Assembly: GCF_036588685.1 (NCBI RefSeq)
Contig: NC_086382.1
Span: 66,014,929 to 66,078,928 of the forward strand
Reading direction: 5' to 3'
DNA length: 64,000 bases
Origin: Mytilus trossulus
Lineage: Eukaryota > Mollusca > Bivalvia > Mytilida > Mytilidae
In this document: piece after piece, positions 57,001 through 64,000 of the stretch
Numbering within the stretch: the stretch's first letter is position 1
Layout: the number at the start of each line of letters is the position of its first letter
The notes under the pieces: model-generated
The model's database searches: none
What the model was told of the DNA's origin: nothing
The model's input: only the letters and a program-made list of their open reading frames with translations
Made by a program: the position numbers and the translations under genes

Positions 57001-60000
57001 AGCACGAGTTTGCTTAATAAGTGTAAATCTATATTTGTGCTTACATCACTTGTATGGTCATCGGATGACATTAGAGATCAACTCGATGTTTAATTAGATA
57101 TGATATGACCCCAGAGAATAAATTATGTATGGAAATATAATGGAAAACAAATTACAACAGGCTGCTGTTTGAATGTGTGGAATGAAAATACATAATCATT
57201 GGATGTTTAAAATAGAGGTAGTATCACGACCGATCCACGTTCAAGATCCTTAGAGTCGCTCTCTGAAGGATAGGTCAATAGTCTGTTTTAGAATGCTATA
57301 TTTCAGAACCTACATGTACTCGACATACATCTATTTTTATTTCACAGGGGAACTCTTTCTTTGTGTTAATGCGGTTAATCCTCTATTGTTACTATAGCAT
57401 TAAAGGGTTTTCATTCTAACATTGAAAATGCATGCAACACTTTCCACTGTGCATTAGACAGCAAAAGGCTAGCAATCAATCAATGTTAGTTGAATTAAGA
57501 TTATAGTCGTTTACCAATGATCAAATCTCGAAAATTGATTAGGAAGAAACATATCATGGTAACAAAGAGAAACTGGGATTTTCGCATGAGCTGCAAATGC
57601 AGCAAAAAATGTTGCATCCACAGGTTAAACGCCCAACATACGGATGAGATTGAAATGAAGTTAGACTTGACTGATGCACAAACAAAGAAAAACAATCAAG
57701 TTGAGCCAATGTAAGAAATGAATTAAACATTGGTCAATAAGTGTAACATCAGCGCCATACTTCCGGTTGAAATTTAGGGAAACTATTAACAAACTGCAAT
57801 TCCAACTGTGTTGTTTGTGTATTAAGAAAATAGAAATATTGTGACCATAAAACATATTTTGTCTGGCAGTACATTTTGGTTGAAGTTGAGTATCAGTTTG
57901 TCTATGCGACACACATATACATATATACTTTCAAGCAGTATTATGATGTTAAATTCGATTATAAGTAAAGTGGGAAGTACCGAATCATATCAGGGAATGT
58001 CAAATCTTGCAAAAACTCTAAGAGGATCTGTAGAAGGAGCACTACAAGGCAATATTTTAACAGCTTTTAAAATTTCCAACATAGCTGTGTCCTTATTTTT
58101 CATCGCATTTGCATTCTTTTCTACTTTTGTGTTTCATTATCATTTTGATATCTTTCAACTATTTTTTTAACTGCACGTCAATAACCCGTTCCTAGTCTAT
58201 ATAGCTATCTACCGTGTAGATATCGCATCGTTAGCTTATGGTTGTGTTCCTAAAAATACAAGGACGCGTTCAATTAATGTTACGTAAATTCAGTTAATTC
58301 GTCAGTGTACTGAAAGTACACGGATCGGGATTACCAGTTATCAATCAATAATTACATTAGATGTATGTTTCATTATAAAACGTTATTCTGATTGGCTAAT
58401 TGCACATCACATGTTATTCCGTAAGCAGTTGCATGAGACAATAGCATTTCATTCATGATGACACGAGGTCCCACAATAAAGTGCACAGGTGAAATTTAAT
58501 TTAACTTCATGAAAATCGTGTTTTTATAATCCTATCTAAAAAATGTAATTATAAGTATTGAATGCTTCTTTTTGTAACTTTATAGGGTTGTAAAAGCGTT
58601 GACCGTGCGTACATTTTTAGAATGAAGCGCTTCCGTGCTTCATTCAAAAATGTACTTCGGTCAACGCTTTTACACCCCAATAAATTTACAAGAAGAAGCA
58701 TTCAATTCTTAAATGATACGTCTTCTCATATTTTGACAGTTACAAGAGCGATACGCACTTGGACAGTATTGGTTTGACATCAATTATCGTATTCATGAAA
58801 TGAAATATATTGTTATTTTAAATTCATCTTATGGATTATAAAATAACTAGTTTAATGTTTTATTTCTATAGAAAATTGTGGAATACCAACTTCGTATCCT
58901 TTCTCTACAAAGTCATATGGCCATGTGACGAATAACAGCTTTGTATTATATAAATGTTTACACGGTTATGTGATGACGTCTGGAGATCCCATTCACACAT
59001 TCTACTCGTTGGATAGGAATTGCTCCTTATTGCAAAGGTGAGTTAGTCAATACATAATAGACTTTACTATCATTTGGCTATGAACTAATACTAACATGCT
59101 CTAAAGTATTGAAGTAAAGAACTGGAATATAGACCGATAACATTATATTGTCGGGAAGAAAAGATCATTATATTTAAGTGAATCCAAAGGTCAATAAAAC
59201 ACGAGAAGAAGTTTAAAATTAACAAAACGTATCAAATAAAAAATTAACGAGCCATAACGAGCCTTCGTGTAGTTCAAAACAGTTATACCTGTACACGTGA
59301 AACCGAAGCTGTTGCGTATGACAAATAGGAAAGAAATGTTATTTGCGAGTAATTTTAAAATAAAGAAAGCAGAAAAGCATTTAACTGCAATACATATCAA
59401 TAATACAAACTTAGATATTTGCATATTTTCTGCACATCACTTTACATAGTATGATATCGTATCGATATGGTAAATGTTGCTTTACAGAAAGTTGCGGAAT
59501 CCCGTCTTCCTATGACAATACAACATTTTCGTACGATGACACTGTAAATGGAAGCATAGTGGTGTACAAATGTAAAGGCGGTTATTTCGTCCATTCTGGG
59601 GACACTTTGCTTGAATGTAAACCACCAGAGTGGACTGGTAATCCTCTTGAGTGCAGCAGTGAGTATGATTATGTATTGATTGAAATGATTGTTGTGTGAC
59701 ACACCTAAACAAACTTAAATTCCGCAATACAAGTGAACACAAACTAATCAAGAATGAATATGTCCGTTGGGGTAAATAGTTATGTCCAAGTAAAACTAAC
59801 CGTTATGATTATCATGGAAATTTTAAAGTCGGATTTTTTTATGTCAAACATAAGTAAAGGATATTGACTTATTGATAAATCATTACATATATATCCCAAG
59901 TATCATGAATATGTCATTTAAGTTGTGTGATACAACTTTCTATTAGGAAGATTATAGTTAAAACCTCTAATCCTGTAATATCATATGACCTTGGTTATAT

Positions 60001-61389
60001 TGATAAATAGAAATTTAGGATAAACTACAGCAGCTCGATGGTGTGTATGCAATGTGTCAAGTTCTAAATCGTCCCGAAATTATAAAGAAGTGGGTGCATT
60101 TAACAGAAACAACAACAGATATACTAAAATCATGGTTCCTATTTAATGGCCCAAAAGTATAAAAAGGGTATCATGGTATGATATCCGTTCATTTGACTGT
60201 TTATTGTTCTTTCATTTGTCTTTGTTTTATTATTAATATTACTTTTACTTTTGAATAGTTTTATGTGATGTCTGTTTGACGTGGCTCAGTACATCTACAT
60301 TTCACCAATGTGTTTGTATTGGCTTTCATTTTTTGATGGTTTCTTTTGTATATGCGACTTTTTGTATTTCTTTTGTTCTTATAACGTGACTTTGTACGTT
60401 AAAAGATCCCGTCAGTATGATATTGTTCAATTATATGTCAGTATGATATATTTCTATTATGGAGTACTATATACGTTGAACAACACACGTCAAAATCATT
60501 CAATCGCGTAGTGGAATTAACTATTTTTGGATTCTTATAAATTCTATATATAACTTTTGGACTAATTTTAATGTCGGTAAATTCTGAAATTTATTCTTAC
60601 ATACTTTTGATTTTTTAACCCTGTATGCTAACATTACCTATGTAAATTTAAAAATTGTGTGTATGCATATTGAACGACAAATGTATGTGACGTATGAAAA
60701 ATTTGCTGACGTCCGACACTAAAATCAGTCAATGTGTTCGTAGATAGTAGATGTTTATGTGTTCTGTTAAATTGCTCCTTTTAAAATTGTTATTCGATGA
60801 ACACTGATGTACCCATATTTTATTTTATTTATTGTGTCTGTACATTTATCGCATCAATGTAAATATAACGGAATTTGATGAGATTGTCATTAAAGTGAGA
60901 GGGTTAGCACTATAGAACCAGGTTTAATCCACCATTTTCTACATTTGAAAATGCCTGTACCAAGTCAGGAATATGACAATTCTTGTCGATTCGTTTTTGA
61001 TGCGTTTTGTTATTTGACTTTGCCATGTGATTATGGACTTTCCGAATTGATTTTCCTCTTAGTTCAGTATTTTTGTGATTTTACTTTTTAAATATAAGAT
61101 TAGAGATATTTATAACACAGACGTTTAAATAAACAAAAAAAATCCTCTGATCCTTTTTTTTAAACCATGACAACTGACCTAAAAATATTATGATTTAGAT
61201 GAATTGACACTTGATGCAATATCGAAATTAAAAGAAGACATCAAAAAGGAGCTCTTAGTAGATAGGAAAAGTACCACTGCATACATCAATAGTAAAACAT
61301 CGGCAGCAGACCCGCGACCTTCAAGTAGAGCGATTGGAACCGTTGGAATTGTATTTCTGACAATATGCCTGTCATTTATACTGTTATAA
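42047..61389 (+). CDS. Gene C: Sushi-domain type I membrane protein with repeated extracellular domain
   Basis: Exons: 42047-42092, 46087-46380, 47935-48057, 48404-48457, 48615-48722, 51172-51294, 51881-52080, 52540-52783, 54595-54765, 56086-56256, (58872-59037 damaged), 59488-59658, 61199-61389. Without the damaged exon the frame is open, about 630 aa. Order: signal peptide; three beta-rich repeats marked by GLGQYP and GGVIYIY / GGLVYAY; CCP domains starting TCGIPASY or SCGIPSSY; a linker; one C-terminal membrane helix. CCP domains bind complement or other glycoproteins in many animals. I infer a surface recognition or adhesion role. The splice junctions are by eye, so exons could be missing, especially in the long introns. 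The name is unknown. Confidence 0.8.
42093..46086 (+). other. Gene C intron 1
   Basis: Holds a fragment of the gggacagtcaaactc repeat (about 42390-42520), the tgtctcattgg repeat in reverse (about 44030-44160) and the duplicated upstream segment (44320-44481). A 54-codon ORF at 43787-43951 (MVDQLYADKLEQLQVAEQIL) has no supporting splice context. Confidence 0.5.
44320..44481 (+). repeat. Second copy of the gene C upstream segment
   Basis: Matches 41861-42023 from ttgtattttcagaactaatg to gtcgagtgaagtatat with about 98 percent identity by eye. It is not followed by a signal-peptide exon. Confidence 0.9.
46087..52783 (+). CDS. Gene C exons 2-8: three extracellular beta-rich repeats
   Basis: Repeat 1 (46087-48057): DIRHNLGQYPLKVDVQILVT, FTGSGAAQRDDDNDFYFGGV, YIYNTEIVKIIVP, then KVRVRLWTANDLPQPDF. 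Repeat 2 (48404-52080): EFIHGLGQYPNMVTVRIELD, SGLLYGYNETMFRLWVP, CCAYDGWSTSKIEYSGKVHV. Repeat 3 (52540-52783): FFVTVEVEMLSGDNSGYRF, FGGLVYAYTNSSVETWVP, DWGGGVCSSREDAGHLVVNI. Each copy has hydrophobic-alternating strands, a GG(V/L)xY(I/A)Y strand and a WVP or IVP end. I know this pattern from uncharacterised molluscan surface proteins but no named family. N-glycosylation sequons are present (NETM, NISI). Confidence 0.75.
46381..47934 (+). other. Gene C intron 2
   Basis: AT-rich, no repeat family or gene recognised. Confidence 0.5.
48404..48457 (+). CDS. Gene C 54-nt microexon
   Basis: Acceptor tttttacag|GTACAA, donor ACGC|GTAAGT. Phase 1 in and out, 18 codons reading GTKIFKIHYSPTVSTNHT. It lies where the repeat-2 linker is expected, before ANQLPTFREFIHG. 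Confidence 0.65.
48723..51171 (+). other. Gene C intron 5 with repeats
   Basis: Copy of the ggtcgggttgttgtctcttt repeat at about 49555-49690 and the inverted MITE at 50537-51103, which ends only 68 bp before the next exon. Confidence 0.6.
50537..51103 (-). mobile_element. MITE with aagtcataag ends, copy 2 (inverted)
   Basis: Ends aagtcataagaaat and its degenerate complement cttcatatgactt. The internal order is the complement of 39148-39723. No ORF. Confidence 0.65.
52784..54594 (+). other. Gene C intron 8
   Basis: A short degenerate piece resembling the ggtcgggttgttgtctcttt repeat near 53960-54010 (ggtcggattgctgtctcttg). No other feature. Confidence 0.45.
54595..54765 (+). CDS. Gene C CCP/Sushi exon 1
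   Basis: 171 nt, phase 1-1. TCGIPASYPFSKITYDD, RYACMYGYTLTSGDL, CVSQQWIGYSPVCQ: four cysteines and the invariant Trp of a Sushi domain. Acceptor tatttcag, donor CAAC|GTAAGT. Confidence 0.85.
54766..55443 (+). other. Gene C intron before the CCP2 array
   Basis: AT-rich. From about 55384 (ttaaatttaaataatttaaa palindrome just before) the sequence becomes related to the array that follows. Confidence 0.4.
55444..56085 (+). repeat. Array of eight acceptor/CCP-exon-head units before CCP exon 2
   Basis: Units starting aaacctgtggaatt at 55444, 55504, 55618, 55678, 55737, 55851, 55911 and 56025, then the real exon at 56086. Two sizes: about 60 bp (short exon head) and 114 bp (head reaching aataatag). 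Each unit ends in a copy of the intron tail actattgttt(t)cctatag. Six of the eight heads are preceded by AG; those at 55618 and 55851 have tatgg instead. The units are mostly multiples of three, so the array has long open frames reading ETCGIPSSYLFSTKMYSH again and again. Confidence 0.9.
56086..56256 (+). CDS. Gene C CCP/Sushi exon 2
   Basis: 171 nt, phase 1-1. TCGIPSSYLFTTKMYSHTTN, YSCIQGYEMISGDPVHQC, QWVGTPPDCKG. Acceptor cctatag, donor AAGG|GTGAGT. Intact. Confidence 0.85.
57517..57714 (+). pseudogene. Possible decayed alternative C-terminal exon
   Basis: 65 codons; the second half MSCKCSKKCCIHRLNAQHTD then EIEMKLDLTDAQTKK resembles the Cys-rich stalk plus TDEEI..KL region preceding the membrane helix in related molluscan surface proteins, as I remember them. 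The phase does not fit gene C's phase-1 junctions. Weak call. Confidence 0.2.
57841..58170 (+). CDS. Unrecognised ORF ending in a membrane helix
   Basis: 109 codons. The last third (ISNIAVSLFFIAFAFFSTFV) is a clear hydrophobic helix after LAKTLRGSVEGALQGNILTA. It could be an exon of a small membrane protein or chance. No splice site supports it convincingly. Confidence 0.2.
   Translation: MTIKHILSGSTFWLKLSISLSMRHTYTYILSSSIMMLNSIISKVGSTESYQGMSNLAKTLRGSVEGALQGNILTAFKISNIAVSLFFIAFAFFSTFVFHYHFDIFQLFF
58557..58706. repeat. Long fold-back hairpin, about 70-bp arms
   Basis: Arms attgaatgcttctt ... taaaagcgttgacc ... acattttt and their complements, with a tiny loop near 58632. A MITE-like fold-back element. 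Confidence 0.8.
58872..59037 (+). pseudogene. Gene C CCP/Sushi exon 3, frameshifted
   Basis: 166 nt instead of 171. NCGIPTSYPFSTKSYGHVTN and YKCLHGYVMTSGDPIHT are intact; then about 5 nt are missing where QC is expected, and the correct C-terminal frame (RWIGIAPYCKG) resumes one frame away. The third Cys is lost. Both splice sites (tctatag, AAAG|GTGAGT) survive. Inclusion would shift the frame of all later exons, skipping would not. Confidence 0.85.
59038..59487 (+). other. Gene C intron
   Basis: AT-rich, nothing recognised. Confidence 0.5.
59488..59658 (+). CDS. Gene C CCP/Sushi exon 4
   Basis: 171 nt, phase 1-1. SCGIPSSYDNTTFSYDDTVN, YKCKGGYFVHSGDTLLEC, EWTGNPLECS: four Cys and Trp present. 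Acceptor tttacag, donor AGCA|GTGAGT. Confidence 0.85.
60207..61092 (+). mobile_element. 5'-truncated copy of the YIDD retroelement (3' end only)
   Basis: Matches 22398-23275 closely by eye: gttctttcatttgtctttg, tatatgcgactttttgtatt, aaatgcctgtaccaagtcag, ending cagtatttttgtgattttac. It sits in the last intron of gene C, sense orientation, about 105 bp before the last exon. No RT coding remains. Confidence 0.85.
61199..61389 (+). CDS. Gene C last exon: juxtamembrane region and membrane helix
   Basis: Acceptor tgatttag, phase 1. ELTLDAISKLKEDIKKELLV (amphipathic), DRKSTTAYINSKTSAADPRP (basic/Ser-rich), then SSRAIGTVGIVFLTICLSFI: one helix and almost no tail before TAA. The SxxAIGxVGIxFL pattern recurs, as I remember it, at the C-termini of many bivalve surface proteins. 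Confidence 0.8.
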
Positions 61390-64000
61390 GATATGATTCA
61401 TTGTGAAAAATATCGACAGATGTTTTAGTATTGGTTCGAGTGATTGTGGTAAATTGTGTGAAAAATGGCAAAACACTGATAACTTAATTTCGTAAATCAA
61501 CTTTTTGTTTTTACCGGGTTATTTGAGAAGCACGACGGATGCCACGGCTGAAGCAAATCTGCTTACCCCTCCGTAGCACCAACTATCAACACGCCTTTTT
61601 ATGTGGCTCATGTGTTCTGCAGTTATTAGGTTTTGAGGTTGTATTTTGTTTGTCGTTTGGTCGTATTTTGCCATGCCATTGTAAGTTCTTGTTCCACGTT
61701 TCAATTTTGCTAACCTAGCTTTGTTGTAGTTTGTCTCCATGTTATTTAAATTTTTCTTCATTATCTTTTATATCATTAACTTTCTGGAAAAAAAAACGGT
61801 CATGTGAGGTAATTGTATATATAATAAGACAACACACATACAAAAGAACGTATACAAAGGCCGTCAATTGTGTGTTCTAATTTCTTCTATTTATAGAATG
61901 TCTCCCTCAACTCGGAATGTTTAATATATTAAAATTCCATCGAATAAGATTGAATTACTCATGGTGAAGAATTAAATTATGTGAAGTATGAACTTGTTAA
62001 ATAAAGAAAGTAACTATGTTTGTATGAATATAGGCAACAGTAGTATACCGTTGTTCGAAATTCATAAATCAATTTAGAAATAAACAAATCCGGGTTACAA
62101 ACTTATATTGAGGGAAAAACATTAAATATAAGAGGAAAACTGCGACAAAACAGAAACATAACACTTAAATGTAGCAAACACAGAAACGAACTATAATATA
62201 GCAATGTTTTTTCTCCTGACTTTGTATTGGAAATTTTAAGACAAATTATGGTGAGTCGAACCTGTTGTTGTGGCTAGTCAAACCTTCCTCTTTTATGGCT
62301 TTGTTGAATATTACATCAAAATGACAACATTACTAGACAGGAATACAAGACAAATAAATGGGAAAACATAAATAACACACATTATAGCTACCAAAAGGTA
62401 CAAGGTTTATAATTTAATACGCCAAACGCGCATTTCATTTACACAAGAGTAATCACTGACGTTCAGATCAAACAAATTTGAAAGCCAAAACGTAAAAAGA
62501 ACAAAGTTGAAGACCATTGACAAAAAGTTCAAAAAGTTATGCCTAATCCGAATAATGTTTTCTCCCTGGGATTAGTACGTCTTTAGTATTTAAAATAGTT
62601 CATACTTTTGCAAACATTAAATTTATAAAAATGACTATATAATAGATATCAATGATAACAACGAGGTTTAACCTTGTATATGTGTTGTAAAACTTAACTA
62701 CCGAGCAGAATAGTAGACAAGACTTTAAAATAACAAAGAGTTCTCAATAAGATAATTTATTATGTAGGAATATTTATTTCAATATTACAAAGTCAATCTA
62801 TAATTCACACAATGTCAATCAAGTCAAAGAACCTGCATAATGTCAGTGTCTAGACAAAAATAACGAAAATCAAGAAGTCTACAATTTGGAAGTTAGTATG
62901 GCGGTCGAAATTCATTATCACTGAACTAGTATATAATTGATTAGGGGCTAGCTGAAGGACGCCTCTGCAAGGGCTGTATAGCCAGTCAAGATCGTTAAAA
63001 ACTTCCATATATATGAAGGACGCCTCCGGGTGCGGGAATTTCACGCTGCATTGAAGACCTGTTGGTGACATTCTGCTGTTGTTTTTTTTCTATGGTCGGG
63101 TTGTTGTCTCTTTGACACATTCCCCATTTCCATTCTCAATTTTAAGTATATGTTTAAAGAATAATCAAACAATCCCAAATTTAGGCCAAAATGTATTACG
63201 GCAAAATAACACCGTCAAGTACATTGTGTAACAAAATTAATATTCACTGTCTTTTTTACACAAATAATACGTGAAGATGTGTAAATAAATGCGTAGTAGC
63301 TTAACTTAACTCCTTACATAAATTAACAATTTGAAAGCTAAACGTGAGATGAATAGATAAGGAGAACGAACAACAGCCGTTCGTTAGGACAGTTAAATTT
63401 CAACTTACAAAGTTTTTTAAGGTTGGAAACCAAGATGTCATTATCGCAATCATTACACTGACAAATATGCATGACAATAAATTATATACAATAAATACTT
63501 TTATTCCATAATAACAATATTTCAATAAGTACACTCGGGAAAAAATCTCTATTTCAGAAATTACTTTTTTGTTGTGATAAGAACGATAATTCTTGCACAA
63601 AACATGAAACTACGGTGTTTCAACACAGCAAATTCTACCGAAAATGTTGATTAATAATTAAAACAAGACATAATGTGCTTTGTCAGGTCTGTCATACCAT
63701 TACACAAAGTGGACAAACTTTAAAATATATGAAAGTAATGATATTTAATAAGAAATATTCACTAAAGTTCGAGATTAAGATACAATTTCAGTTGAACGAC
63801 ACATGTAACGAATTCTGAGGCTGAAGAGTAATAAAAAATTGCAAATACAACACTATTTCATTACACACACTGACAATTATATAAATACATTTACACTAAA
63901 ACTTCCTCTACAATAATTTACAGGTATTGTTATATAGTTGTATACAAATATGTAAAACAAATTTTTAATCAAAAATACATCAAAGCAACAACTCAAATGT
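61390..64000. other. 3' flank of gene C with dispersed repeats
   Basis: About 61510-61690 fragment of the gggacagtcaaactc family (gaagcacgacggatgccac); about 62400-62545 fragment of the acgcgc family (cgccaaacgcgcatttcatt); about 62940-63145 a copy of the ggtcgggttgttgtctcttt repeat. From 63150 to the end AT-rich with nothing recognised. Confidence 0.5.
62940..63145 (+). repeat. ggtcgggttgttgtctcttt dispersed repeat
   Basis: ggggctagctgaaggacgcc, gcattgaagacctgttggtg, ggtcgggttgttgtctcttt, gacacattccccat. Other copies are at about 49555-49690 (+) and 34585-34720 (-). Confidence 0.75.

Larger units (their letters stand above)
56257..58871 (+). other. Gene C intron with small ORFs and a hairpin
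   Basis: Small plus-strand ORFs at 57517-57714 and 57841-58170, described separately. 150-bp hairpin at 58557-58706. No repeat family otherwise recognised. Confidence 0.5.

Overview
The window looks like nuclear DNA from a bivalve mollusc, most probably a marine mussel (Mytilus or a close relative). It is AT-rich with small exons, long introns and GT-AG splice sites. Several dispersed repeats are ones I recognise from memory of mussel genomes: the 'tgtctcattggcactcat' repeat, the 'gggacagtcaaactc' repeat, the 'gacgaaacgcgcgtc' repeat and the 'ggtcgggttgttgtctcttt' repeat. No database search was possible, so the organism is an inference.

Layout. 1-3015: minus-strand PIF/Harbinger-type transposase gene with a frameshift, running off the left edge. 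3215-4942: 5'-truncated LINE, plus strand. 5285-7520: a tRNA-like sequence, an unexplained minus-strand candidate exon, a 20-bp inverted repeat and a degenerate repeat. 8161-18368: gene A, a kyphoscoliosis-peptidase (KY)-like transglutaminase-fold gene. Its second visible intron holds 51 extra tandem copies of [intron 3' end + start of the catalytic-Cys exon]. 18369-31880: transposon-rich, with a GCGCGC-rich MITE, a YIDD reverse-transcriptase element apparently inside a decayed LINE, two palindromic-iteron elements and mussel repeats. 32529-37321: gene B, a complete four-exon KY-like paralogue of A. 37322-42046: MITEs and dispersed repeats. 42047-61389: gene C, at least 13 exons, coding for a type I membrane protein with a signal peptide, about three copies of a beta-rich extracellular repeat, Sushi/CCP domains and one C-terminal membrane helix. 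Its second CCP exon is preceded by another array of acceptor-plus-exon-start copies, and its third CCP exon is broken by a 5-nt deletion. 61390-64000: non-coding with dispersed repeats.

A and B are paralogues: the matching exons are 116 nt in both, 123 against 120 nt, and 1291 nt in both. KY-family proteins are linked to muscle and cytoskeletal integrity in vertebrates; the mussel roles are unknown. C looks like a cell-surface recognition or adhesion protein. No operon-like coupling is expected.

The most unusual feature is shared architecture. In two unrelated genes (A and C) the junction 'intron 3' end + exon 5' end' has been tandemly multiplied, leaving many acceptor sites upstream of one complete exon: 51 extra copies of 107 bp in A, 8 of about 60 or 114 bp in C. 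Upstream sequence of B and of C also appears to have been duplicated locally.
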